A stretch of DNA of 64,000 nt from Sacculina carcini (lineage: Eukaryota > Arthropoda > Thecostraca > Sacculinidae). Both the position numbers and the translations under genes were made by a program. The stretch covers positions 124,001 through 188,000 of the forward strand of contig OU696579.1 of assembly GCA_916048095.2 (NCBI GenBank), in the 5' to 3' direction. Below are positions 1 to 12,100 of this stretch, in pieces (the first letter of the stretch is position 1; each line of letters starts with the position of its first letter). The notes under the pieces are model-generated. The model saw nothing but the letters and a program-made list of their open reading frames with translations. It did no database searches and had not been told where the DNA came from.

Positions 1-977
1 TGAATGATGGCTGTCATCCCCCCGAGCCTCGACATAGATCTACAATCACAAATCACAAATTCTTTCAAGCACATTATAAGAATATTATCTTGGTGATTCT
101 GTCCTACCACTATATTTTCATAATACTGCGCAGTAACAGTACATAATAATGTTTATTTGATGAAACACTTCCAGATGTATACAATGTTATTAGTGGACGT
201 TTTGCTTAGGTACTGCTTATTCAATTCGCTAGGGCCACTAACAGTATAAACCATTGATCAATTCATGATCATTAAATAATGCATTTAAAATCCTAAGATA
301 TCATACGATCATACATCCTAAAATATCATACATCGTAATTATATCGTTATAGCTCATTTCATGACTTTAGGAGAAAAAAACAAAAAGAACGGGTTTTCGG
401 GTCGAGGATATTTTTGGCTAAAATGGGTAAAAAACGGTTCTTGAGGAGGCATCTCTGCATGCAAGTTACATAATATCCAATTACAACTGAATTTTGTCGA
501 TTAACCAAGCGAGCGCAACTTTTCTGGGTTAATGAATATTGTCACAATGAAGATAATATAATGATATAATATAATGTAACATAACATAATATAATATAAA
601 AAATAATAATATAATATGATGAAATATAATTTAATGTAATATAATGTAATGTAATATGATATAATACAATGATATAATATAATATGATAAGCTTTGTAGG
701 CTTCGTTGCTGCCTTATATTTTTATCGGATTTTGAACTACGATTAAGTATGAAATACTGCCGCCATATTTTCTGGGTGTTATTAAGGAGGACTAAAGACA
801 GTCCTTTGCTCTCCAGTTCTCACGAATTATTCACAGTGGCTGTGCATCACTCGAAACGCAATGGTTTGGGCTGGTACCGCGGCACAACATTTTTTCCCTC
901 CAATAAATCAGAAAATGACATTCGTGGAATGGTTGTGCATACTGACTCGTAGTATATGCCACATTGAATGGTCACAG
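1..977. other. AT-rich upstream region of the cuticle gene
   Basis: No gene is supported here. Positions 540-690 are a degenerate ATAAT/TAATAT run of low complexity. A short open stretch from the ATG at 749 could contain the missing first coding exon of the cuticle gene just downstream, because cuticle genes often split the signal peptide after a few residues. No donor stands out clearly enough to call it. Confidence 0.4.
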
Positions 978-2628
978 GGTGTTCTGGCCGCTCTGATAGC
1001 GGTGATGATCTGTTGCCGCTGTTCACTGCTGCCCGTCGCCATGGCTGACACCAGCGCGAGAATTGTCAATTTTGAATACGGCATAGAAGAGGATGGTTCG
1101 TTTGAGTCACGGTACGTTTGGCACGCGACAATAGCTCACCTGACCCTACGTTAGTGAGCTCGTTAAGTGCTTTCATCATTACATTGGTCAACTTGCGTTT
1201 TATACAGCAAAACCCATCAGGCAGTATGCATTTACTGGTGATAATTAACTCGGGAGACTATTTGTTCCATACGTTAAAGACAAGTATGATACACGTCCTT
1301 CACGAAATTTCTCGCTCTAAAGCAAGAACCACTGGCGGATCCAGGAGGTACTCAAGGAGCTGAAGCCATCCCCAAATGTTTCTATCAACTCCTTATAACC
1401 AAGAGGTTCAATAAAAGAGGTCAAGAAAAAAAATTGTCTGTAGAATGTGTTGATATAAGCATTGTCGCAAATACGTTACATAATGATGCATGTACATGAC
1501 TGATCGCCCCCAAATTTGAGCCCCCCAAAATTATTTCAGCACCTCCCGAAATTGCACCCTGGATCCGCCACTGGCATGGTCCAATAAATACAACTTTTTT
1601 TCGCCGCCATCCATTTTTACACATGACCACGAGTCCATACAAACCCACGTAGTAGTGTTTGTTGTATTATGATCCCATTTTTTGCTCAACTATTTTTCCT
1701 TAAAAACTTGAAGCATTTGAGAGGAATCAACTTTACCGGTGATCCTGATTTAAACGTACTGAGTTAAACGTAAACGGAGCGAAATATTTTTGCACAAGAC
1801 GAAAAGTAACGCAAAGCACGCAAGCGCTATAAGCTGCATCATGCAGCCCCTACGCACTTTGCACGCGGAGAAGATGGGAAGCTGGAAGAGAGAGAGAGAA
1901 CACAATATCGCCGAATAAACCCTCAGTGGTGTAAGTGGTTCAATTGCGTACACAAGAGTCAAAATCTAACATATGCAACATGAAAAACAAATTCGATACA
2001 CAAAATATGCAAGCACAAAAACAATGAGGAGCATACACATAATTTTCTCAATAGCATTTGCTTAGAATAGAAGGTGAGTTGCCCATTAATACTATAAACA
2101 TATACATGAAAATGGAACAAACATACAAATTCTAGCATGCGCGGCTCTTAGTTGTAAATTAGCGTAAACAGATGTAGATTTAAAAAACAGATCCTCCATA
2201 ATAGGGACTCCATTTGGTGTGAATTGGCATAGCATTGTTAAAAATATTCACACTAATTCATAAAAGAATGAAATTTGTTATTACTTTCATGCGGTGTGGC
2301 TTCGTGCAGATATCCACGTTCTCAATATTTATTTCGTTCTATCCGCTATCCGCTATAGTCCGTCTTGCTTATATTTATCATTGAAATGTTGTGCAGGTAC
2401 GAAACGACCAATGGCATAAGCTCTGAGGAGTCGGGAATTTCGTACCCAGGCAACGAACAAGGAACTGGCAATTATGTACGCACCGGTTCATATTCATACA
2501 CGTGGGATGGTGTCACCTACACTGTCACCTGGACTGCTGATGAAAATGGTTATCATCCACGTGGAGACCATTTACCCGACTTCAGTCACACACAGGATCT
2601 GATTGGAAATATCGATTATTTTGAATAA
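978..2628 (+). CDS. RR-1 type cuticle protein (two visible exons)
   Basis: Structural chitin-binding cuticle protein, predicted to be secreted. Visible exons are 978-1111 and 2397-2628. The first encodes a hydrophobic stretch (LAALIAVMICC) and a cleavage-like end (VAMADTSA), then FEYGIEEDGSFESR. The intron begins gtacgt and ends tgcag, and splicing gives SRYETTNGISSEESG, the usual start of a chitin-binding R&R domain. The second exon carries the R&R core ending TADENGYHPRGDHLP and stops at 2626-2628. One conserved aromatic before TADENGY is Trp where Tyr is usual. The mature protein would be about 100 residues, short but normal for RR-1. The 5' limit at 978 is an inferred splice acceptor (gtcacag); the exon with the start codon is not identified. 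The family call is strong and the 5' structure weak. Confidence 0.85.
1330..1573. mobile_element. hAT-like MITE in the cuticle gene intron
   Basis: The ends are inverted copies of CACTGGCGGATCCAGG and CCTGGATCCGCCACTG (one mismatch). Termini of the form CAGTGGCGGATCC are known from hAT-type elements. The 8 bp flanking each side (gcaagaac and gcatggtc) agree at 5 of 8 positions, compatible with an old 8-bp target duplication. It has no coding capacity. Confidence 0.55.
1760..1890 (-). repeat. Dispersed retroposon-like repeat, copy 1
   Basis: The core at 1796-1890 includes CGCAAGCGCTATAAGCTGCA followed by TCATGCAGCCCC and GCGCACTTTG-like sequence. Related copies lie at 13798-13930, 38300-38435 and, reversed, 30705-30825. 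The reversed copy ends in a (TAA)n tail, so this family looks like a SINE or a LINE 3' end read on the minus strand. Confidence 0.55.
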
Positions 2629-2937
2629 CCAGAGATGTATGGTACAATACATATACGTGAAAACGCACTATCTAAATCGTAAATGAAATGTGTCTCCATT
2701 GTTTCATATCTGTTTGTATGATAGCAAAGAATCAGAGTGTTGACGGCTTGAAACATAAACATAACATGCACAGGCAATCTCGCGATGAAGATATCGAGTG
2801 ATTATGATTGGTGTTTAAGGGGCGCATCAGCCTTGTAACGCCCACGGCGTTATGAACACCAGCTTTGGGACGCGCGTGCATTCTCTCCACGTACAACGTA
2901 ATACAGCGTAACACAGCGATCCAAAGCTTCTGGCGTT

Positions 2938-3243
2938 TCGTAGGTTCGTAAGTTCGTAGGTTCGTAGGTTTGTAAGTTCGTAGGTTTGTAAGTTCGTAGG
3001 TTTGTAAGTTCGTAGGTTTGTAAGTTCGTAAGTTCGAAGGTTTGTAAGTTCGTAGGTTTGTAAGTTCGTAAGTTCGAAGGTTTGTAAGTTCGTAGGTTCG
3101 TAGGTTTGTAAGTTCGTAGGTTCGTAGGTTTGTAAGTTCGTAGGTTCGTAGGTTTGTAAGTTCGTAGGTTCGTAGGTTTGTAAGTTCGTAAGTTAGTCGG
3201 TTCGTAGGTTTACATGTTCGTAGGTTTATAAGTTCGTAGGTTC
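2938..3243. repeat. Minisatellite of GTTCGTAGGTTTGTAA type
   Basis: About 300 bp of alternating GTTCGTAGGTTC, GTTCGTAGGTTT and GTAA blocks, forming an 8-bp basic unit (TTCGTAGG/TTTGTAAG) with higher-order 16- to 24-bp arrangements. It lies just downstream of the cuticle gene. There is no coding potential. Confidence 0.9.
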
Positions 3244-3365
3244 AAAAAATACTGCTGCGATCGCTACGCGAACGACTCACAGAATGAATTCAAACACGCA
3301 CGCCACTCAGACATATCTCATCTCACACACATACACACACTTCTTCGCTACACTATCATTGCCAC

Positions 3366-3401
3366 ACATGGGTCGTGTAACACGTGTAACACGACCCATG
3401 T
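3366..3401. repeat. Perfect 13-bp inverted repeat (hairpin)
   Basis: ACATGGGTCGTGT and ACACGACCCATGT are perfect complements separated by 10 bases (aacacgtgta), which themselves contain CACGTG. The structure stands isolated between CA-rich sequence and the 40-bp repeat array. Confidence 0.8.
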
Positions 3402-3550
3402 AGCGTGCGCACGGTGTCATATTCGCTCAATGTACAGTTGAGTTGCGTAAGTTACACAACGAGCCACGCGTTCGACGGATTGTGCATCACAGGGACGCTA
3501 CAAAACAAACAATTGAAATTCGCAAAGCAAAATACAACACTCAATGTACA

Positions 3551-3722
3551 TATACATCACATATACACATATCATCACATATTGACCGCATATACATCAC
3601 ATATACACATATCATCACATATTGACCGCATATACATCACATATACACATATCATCACATATTGACCGCATATACATCACATATACACATATCATCACAT
3701 ATTGACCGCATATACATCACAT
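3551..3722. repeat. 40-bp tandem repeat, about four copies
   Basis: ATTGACCGCA recurs at 3581, 3621, 3661 and 3701, an exact 40-bp period, with nearly identical units containing CATATACACATATCATCACA. Apparent ORFs across it are by-products of the periodicity. Confidence 0.9.
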
Positions 3723-3802
3723 CGGGTGTTACAAGCCTGTTAGACCATATGACACCCGGATCATCGAAGCACGTTGAAGAATCAAAAACAAAAAATATAT
3801 GT

Positions 3803-3970
3803 AAGTTCGAAAATGACCGACTTCGGTCAATTTTGACGTTTTTGGAATGTCAGTTGAACTTGTGTGCACAAGTATCCAAAAATGACCGATTTCGGTCAAT
3901 TTTGACGTTTTTGGGATGCCAGTTGAACTTGTGTGCCCAAGTATCGAAAATGACCGATTTCGGTCAAATA
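3803..3970. repeat. 66-bp tandem repeat, about 2.5 copies
   Basis: Units begin AATGACCGATTTCGGTCAAT, which contains the palindrome GACCGA...TCGGTC, then continue through a shared stretch ending in GTGTGCCCAAGTATC. Confidence 0.8.
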
Positions 3971-4040
3971 AATAATTGTTAAATAAATATATTTGAAATA
4001 TTTGCATTATACTATTTATCGTAAACATCAGTCATATAAA

Positions 4041-4384
4041 ATCAGTCATGTAAAATAAAGCTAAAACGCAATAAAAGCAAACAGCCAACTGTCAAAAACG
4101 GCACTGGCGTTCTGTCCAATAATTTCGTCAATAGGATCATTTCGAACAAACAATCGGCGACGGCTCAGTTCATGATTAGGACACTCCACCAAGACGTGTG
4201 GCACGGAGAGAGGTGCGTGACATGCACTGCACATAGACTGTGGTTGTAAGAGAAGTAGGTAGTGGTGGGTATCGTGTGTGTGTGTGTGACCGACACGAAG
4301 TCGGCACAGTGCCACCTCTTCAAATATCTTCCGGTGATAAATGCACGTTTTAGCGCTTGTATTCCAGACAGCAGGCTGATACAT
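4041..4384 (-). mobile_element. 3' end of an RNase H-bearing LINE
   Basis: The minus strand encodes the C-terminal tail typical of I/R1-type LINE ORF2 proteins: CRLRVGHT, then a Cys-His cluster [20 protein letters not shown], then [10 protein letters not shown] near-identical copy is at 13080-13460. Only the last ~110 codons survive, consistent with 5' truncation on insertion. The next 450 bp (4385-4835) show nothing I can identify. Confidence 0.75.
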
Positions 4385-4835
4385 TCCTCGTGTTATCCTG
4401 ATAGGCGGTAAATGAAGCAGCTAGATGATATTGGGATGAATCAGTTGCAAAGCGGGACTTCTACTATGAGTGTATCTGAACTGAGTGAGATATTTGGCGT
4501 TTATCCAGCACTCGCTTTATGCTTGGGTACGACAAAGTGACGAAGAGATTTTGCCTTTTTCATTATATGGGTGCATTCATATTAGTAGCGAAAATAGCGT
4601 TTTATTTGTGTCTGTGTAGCTGAGATGGTTATGGATATCACATAAGCACGTGCAATGTGAAAGTACCAAGCAGAAGCAATACCTCATACAATCTCGTATA
4701 TTTTCAGTCGATTTTTGTGCAACAGAATGATAGGGAATATTATATAATGCCAACAGCACATCGACGTTAAAATGAACGAATACACAACCGACTGAATAAA
4801 CAACCGAGGATCACTTAGCCGCTGCTCAATCAATA

Positions 4836-4841
4836 TTTATT
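4836..4841 (-). terminator. Candidate poly(A) signal of the nucleotidyltransferase gene
   Basis: The minus strand reads AATAAA here, about 135 nt beyond the stop codon of the gene at 4977-17629. This is a normal distance for a 3' UTR. Confidence 0.45.
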
Positions 4842-4976
4842 TTGTATATCTACGTACGTATATCTGATACCTGTATTTGGATATGATTATCGCACTGACC
4901 TTGATGACTGTAATACAGGATATACCGGACATCATATAGGCGTTGCTTATGACACTTTTGTGATGTCTAGACGATG

Positions 4977-6145
4977 CTATGATTGTGTTTGCTCGGCGTT
5001 TTGATCTACCGGTAGTAGAGGCTTTTGTAACTCCCGACAACACGCAATATAGGACGAAAGACTACCGATGTCGTAACGTTTTTGTACCGGGTAATAGAAG
5101 ACAGCGACGTGAGACAACAGGAACCTAATCAGCAGCCCGGTGGCATCGCGTTCTGGCAGCGACGTGTGATGCGAAAGATAGTGCTCAATCAAGGGCACAC
5201 AGTCGGCTGACATCAGGTAGAAGCACGGACACTGGAGCAGCAGCCATTCACCAACGAGACAAAATCAAACAAAATCATCGTTACATGATGTTATGATCTC
5301 GCACCGATCAGAACTATTCATATGATCACCGAGTAGTTTTGACTAAATAAACCCACCGTTTCAACTCCATAGGAAACTTATTCTTCCGTGCCGATTTCTA
5401 AGCTTGATCATTTGACTTAAAATGTGGTTCCCAAATTATTCATTTCTACAATGTATATATTTCATTTGGTTACCATGATCACAAGCGAATTTGATAATCA
5501 AAATTTAATTTAGCACCCTCGAATGGCTTCAACTGTCACCATGAATTGCATTATCAATTCTAGTCTGCCAAGTACTGTGTGAAAGTTATATCAGATTAAA
5601 ACAATGGGTATAAGATTATGATTGATGTCTAAGCAGCACAGCGGCCTGTTCATAAAACATATGAGCATATCAAGTGTTCATAGTGCAAAAACAATGAAAA
5701 ATGGAGAAATGCTCTTGAAAATGCAGCTCTTGATTAGGTTATAAAAATAATAGGCAGATAAATTAAAAATATTGATTCAAAATAAATTGATCGTGATTGA
5801 TCGTGATTGATCGTCAAAATTCTTACACCAGTAAAATCAAAGTTTTTATAAAAAAAACTTTCAGAATAATCACCGCGGTATGTATATTTGCGGGTGTGTC
5901 TGTGTGTATGTGTGCGCCCATGTGTGTGTGTTCGTCCATATATTGTTGTGTGTCCATGTGTAAGCGTGCATGTGTGTGTGTGTGTTTGCATGTGCGTAAA
6001 GTATATGCGTGAGTGAGTGTGTTTCTAGATGTGTAAATATGTGGGCAAAATGCAGTAAATAGCTTATATTGCACAGCTTATACAGCACTTTCACTACAAT
6101 TGCAACACTGGCTACGTGAGTCTTTGTTTCTGCGTTTGCGTTAGT

Positions 6146-6191
<46 letters not shown>

Positions 6192-9100
6192 GTAAGATAT
6201 ACTTGCGACTTGAGTTTAATTCTGTGAGCATGTGAACTGAGCCGACGTGTGTGCTCTCATATGGGTCTTATGTGCAATAATCGGCAGCTGCTCATATCTC
6301 TTCCGGCGATAATTCCACGTCCAATTTCCTATATCAGGCTTTACTGCTTTCAATTTCTCACGACCACATTGATATCAAGCGCACTGCAGCCACTATCGAA
6401 TAAATTTATGAATAATTTGATTAATGTCCGAAAACGGAAAATAAAAATAAAAATAGTGTGATTTGTACAGCGCAGCGCGTTTTGCGACTCTGTCAGCCCG
6501 CTCATTACCCACAATACCAACGTGGGCCGGAATTCAGCACAATACTACACAGCCCTGCTGATGAAGCCGGTTATGTTTTATGTGAATCCGTTGTGAAAAA
6601 CGGTGAATATTAATGCATGAAATTGACGATATTGCACTTGAAGAATCAATAGGAATCAAAAAGCACTGTAGGCACCACGCGCCTGGCGCAAGCAGTATTG
6701 TAACCGCGCGTGACCGGTGGGGTCAACGACCGATAGTTTAGCGCGCGTGCTTGTGTGTGCGTGTGTGTAAGCTCAACCAGTGCCGGATCATTCGCTTGTC
6801 AAAAGTTGTGGCGATAATACACGGCTAGTGTTCCTACCGTATTTGCCTTCGCTACAGCACCATAGACAAGACGAGAGAATGAAAGTAGGACAAGGATGAT
6901 CGCGTATAATTCAGCCGTATATATAGAGGCGCTGAGCGGAGGTGAGCGGCATCCATCAGAGTTCAACCCGCACCAGTGCTCCACTGGTCCCTGTGAACCC
7001 AACAACCGCATTCCTACTAAAAAAGCGGGTAATACACCGGGCGGGCCTCCTTGAAGCACCAGTAATCCACAACCTTGACTCTCTTAAGCCCTATGCGGGC
7101 ATCCGTGCCAGTGTTGAACAGATCTCGCGCAGGCCGAAAACAAGTGGTGTGTAACACCACCACTACTCCCCAGGGGTACGACACTCACCAACCAGGGTCC
7201 TGTTTGCGAATCCGACGGGGGGTGGGGGATTGTCTCATAACCCCTGACTGGCAAATGCCAGTGGCAGGGCAGAATTAGTCGCCGCCATTTCGCCATGCGC
7301 CTGGTTGTAGTACTTACATGTACAACCAATGAATGATTACATGTAATCAGTAACAAGAGGAAGCTTGACCAGACATTGCCAGACTTTAGTAGTCTCTTAC
7401 GACACATCAGCAACGGCGATAGTACTCTAGCCCGTATCGTAGAAAATGATATAGAAGTTAAACGACATCGAGTTTAAACCCTTGTAACTTTTTTTAATAA
7501 AATAAAAAGCATCACATCATTTAATATAAAATGTCGAGAAGGCAATACATGTCTCTAGCATCTTGTTACAAACAAAAACACAACACCTTGATGTACTTGC
7601 CTGCACTCTGGACTCCGTGTCACTGAGAAAAGGTTTTTCCTTGAAATCGATTACTCTTTCTTCAATGGAGTCCGTCTCTATGATGCCGTGCTTGTGCACA
7701 ACCTCGGCCGCACAAGGAACGGCCGTTACTTGCACCGACATTTGTTGCTTGCTGATGCGAAACTTGGCCTTCGCCAGGAAATCATCCAATGAGAACGTCT
7801 TATCGAACAATGTATCGCTGTCATAACAACAACATATACTCGGCAAAACACTTAAATGAAACGACGACGCAAAAACGAAAACAGATAAACAACAAGAATT
7901 AGTGTCAATCACAGACGCAAAATGTTTAAATAAGGTTGAAAATATTGCTAGATGACCGTCTGCAACCGCAAATGACCGTATGGATGATAAAGCACTCGTA
8001 AAACACTAGAAAGTGGTACTGTTCAGCGACGTCGCAATTACAATGAGCGTCCTAAACGGCCGGCATTTTCCAGTCAAAATTGCTGCCAATTTTCTAGCGC
8101 GGCCAGTCGTTAGACTGACCGACCGATCGGCGATCTTCTGAGGCCGTCACTCAGTAGCCTTTTCTGGCTGCTAGAGTGTGCAAGTGGGCGACCGCGGCAA
8201 GCCAATCTCTTCAGGACGCCGAAAAACCACTTGTTGCTGTTTCACATGTCCAGCTTGGCGTGTGAACAGCAGCTCACTCGTCCAGCCAGCTTAAAACACG
8301 TGAGCCTGTCTGTATTTTTTTCAGATACGATTTCGCGGACTGCCAGGCTTGAGCTCAATTATTTAAAGCGCCGGCATACGAAGGGCCTCAATAATATAAG
8401 ACGATACTTACAACATACGATTCGCTGATTATGCAGCGCTGAAGAGTACATCTGAGCAATGGTCATGTGTGCTCATACAATGTGGCATATCGTACAAAGT
8501 TTTGTAATGTTGACGATGTCATTGACGACTCATGGGCAATACACAATTTGGCATTATCTCTGACTTGTTTTGTCTTTGTCAATTTCATCGTACAGATACT
8601 TCGTACAGATCACAGATGCGTCAAACGGTCAACGACAATCTCAGCAGCGTCAGTGGTGTCATAGGTGATGCTGAACACTTCGAAATCTAAAAGCTTTCTA
8701 GTTTCAATTTGGCGTACCATTCAATCTTTACATGGAGCTATTTCCACTAATGGCGCCCAACTCAGTTTGTGTGATAAGTTCAATAGCAGCAGTATCTCCC
8801 AAAGTTGTTTTCGTTGCTTCATTTTGTCAATTATGGAGTACAGTTGCTATTTCTAATTATTAGGATACTTTCTAGACATCCCATGTAATTATTGTGAAAT
8901 TAACGACACCATATATACTCATACAATTAACAGATATTTGCCAACAGCCGCAAGCTGGATAGATAATAACAAGAACGATGTGCGTTTCATTAGAATACAA
9001 TGCGTGAATTTCATCAGAGTATCACTGTGAGATGGTTGCCATCTCACCCGCCAATGAAAAGCACATGGTCGCCCCGAGGTACTCTAGCTGCTGCCAGATT

Positions 9101-12100
9101 CATGCATGAGATGGCACCACTTCTGCTGTCATTATCAATGCTGAGCTCGTCCACCGCGAAAATCACAGGCACATGGTTGTTCACGTGTCTTCTCCTCCAA
9201 GACAAGAATTGGTCGTGATGAAAGGCATTTACGACCACTACCACTAGGTCGCATGCCATATGCTGCACGTTGCTCACCTCCTCAATCCAGAAGTCTATCA
9301 GGGGTTTGCCACACACCGGCAATAAGGGTTTCGCGACTCCCTTAATACTCTCGAACTGACCGCTATCATCCTCAAAAACATCTCTCTGTAATCTGAAAAA
9401 CATTCAGGGTAAACAGAACAATACATACTAACGGAACAAGATAACAGCACAAATTATGAATTGAAAATGGCATGAGTCGGAAAAATTCATGCAAAAACAC
9501 GTCGGTATCAACATTTCAAATTTCTCCTAAATTAATTATCGGTATTAATTAATTAGTATATTAATTAGTAAGCATCGGTACTAATTATCTTACCGAAAAT
9601 TAGTTATCGCTTAGCATTCACCGACTCAGTATGCAGTGTTTGAAATCCATTTGTCCATAAAGTAGCGCCTAAACGTCCGCACCTTAATGGAAACCGAGGG
9701 GCTGTTCGGTAGTAGGGTGTGATAGTGCTTGTAATCCTCCCATGCTATTGGACTTACCTGTTATTAATAATTATAATAACAACACATTCACCATGACTGA
9801 TAGTCAGATTGTTCTGTGATGACTGTCTATTAAGATTCGATATTGTCAGGATTGTTGATAGATATTGTCTTCAAGAAAACCCCAGAGGAAAAAGTCTGGG
9901 GCTGAGATCTGGTTAATGTGATAACTCTGTGTTGACTCTACGACTGATGACCCGTTCCTCAAAATGGCTCTTAAACCAGTCAACGCAGTGTACTCTACGC
10001 ATAGAGATTTTTTTAATGTTAAGTTCGCAGTCGTCATCAGTCGCAATGTCGCAGTCATCGTCTCAAGCTCAACAAAATATTCATAATAACAACACAACAG
10101 TATTTCATCATAACAGACAACAGTCAACTCCCTGTTCATCCTTTGAATGTTTCGTCATTTCTCCCAATATTCCAGTCCACTCGAAATGTTCCATCATTAT
10201 AATATATTGTCATAATCATCCGGACACCGCGTAATTATTTTTTACCGATGATGATAATGATAACACAGGGTAACACATTTGTGCGGTATTTTTTATATCA
10301 AACAGTGAATATTGTACAATTTTTCACGCTGATTCCATATCTGGAGTTACTTTTTCTCTCAATGCTATAGATTTGTTGCAATAAACGTATTTATAAATCA
10401 CACAACTTTGCCATCATAGTGTTGACGTTGTAGTGTATTATGAAAGGTATTGTAGCGCGGCGTTGTGCGTATAGTGACCGCCTAGCCCGGACGTACTCAC
10501 TGCACTCGCAAGAGCCCCACAGAGGGCGCGCGAGAGGCAGCGTACGCCGCGAGTATTCGGGGTCTCCAGCCGGACGTACCTGCCGTTCCCGCACGCGACA
10601 AAAGGGCCACGAAAGGCGCGCGGGAAGCAGCGAAGCGCCGCTACTAGTTGCGCTCCCGATCAACCGGTTTGCTCGGCAGAGAGACCAAGCCGCCTTTGGT
10701 CCAGAGAGTGGACCCAAGGCTGGGAGCACGAAATAGAGGACAAGGAGAAGAACGTGAGGGCCCCGTGCTGTGCAATACTATTGGTGTGGAAAACACCATC
10801 GTAAACCAGCACCTACTGACCGGATAGGTGGAGATGGCATTCACTAACACTCACGAAAAACACGACGGTGTATTCAGAGTATGATCGCCTTCGAACACTG
10901 CTATGTGAATCTGTGGTTGTGGGCGCTACTTATCCTTTAAGTGCACAGACTAAAATGGACAATACACGTTATACAAACAATAACACGAAGACATTGGCGC
11001 TGATAAGATAAAGGTTAGTACTGAATGTATGACATAGATGAGCAACACGGAAAATCACAGCAATACACAATTACGACAAGAAATACGACAAGTGACTAGA
11101 AACAATAAAACAACATACACACTCATTGCGCTATCCCAGCGCCATCTGGTGACAGGCCTGTCGTCACCGTACACGCCACCGCTACAGTATGCTTTAAAAT
11201 ATATTATAAAACTATTTAAAATAGCTGGGCAAAAACAAGGAAGTGTTCGATAGCATACATGTATTTAAAATATCACAATTTGAAGGAATTCCCCAAATGA
11301 ACAGTGGTACTCTATATTATACTGGTAATATACTCTATATTATGACACTTGTCTTTATTAGGTGGCAAAGGCCGATTGTTATTTAACTGGCATGAATTTG
11401 CGTTTGTAACTTCTGAGTCTGTGGATATTCTCAGGAAATTAGCGTTTGATGCTGCAGAGGTAACCTGTTATCATATGTTTGTCCCATCTCCCTTGGTAAC
11501 GTTCATCCATGGTCTTGAGGTCCTGATGGAAGCGCTGACCTTGCTCGTCACTTACAGCTCCTAGATTATGAGGGGATGTATCAAGATGACTGTTCAAGTA
11601 ATGGAGTTTGTCATTCATGTTTATCCAAGGTCACGAAGAGCTAAAAACATACTCGCTACAAGGGTTTCATAGCTGAGATCTTTTTATTACCGAGAAACTT
11701 TTCTATCAATAAGCGGGAGGTCCGTGGCAAGAATATCGGTGGAAATGAATTTCATTGGGCAAATTATATAATCCAATAGCTCCTGTCCATCCAGCAATAA
11801 ATGGATACCAGATATCAGCCATGTGTTGTGCCATGCATTCTGGGAAGATTCTGGGCCCACTCTTATTCGACTTCCGTCCTTGTGTTGCCATAGCGTGGAG
11901 AGGGTTCTGCGGTTTCATTGAGCTGCACGGGACGCAACTGAGCTCATAAGCTTCGGCTTCTTCCCGTGTAGCAGCTGTCATTTAGGCCTTTAACCTTTAA
12001 CACAGGCATGCAAATGTAAACCATGCAGTTATTTTTTTGTCATTCATCTTTCTGACAAATTCTTGATCACGCACAAGTGCACGAATCTGTGGTTCATCAA

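Larger units (their letters stand above)
5232..7600. other. Intron 3 of the nucleotidyltransferase gene
   Basis: The 2.4-kb intron holds AT-rich unique sequence (5232-5870), a TG-rich repeat copy (5880-6290) and RNase H LINE debris (6249-7160). From 7160 to 7600 nothing further is recognised. Confidence 0.6.

Noticed and set aside
10391-10850. Open frames of 68-112 codons on both strands
   Set aside because: GC-rich composition lowers stop frequency; no conserved motif.
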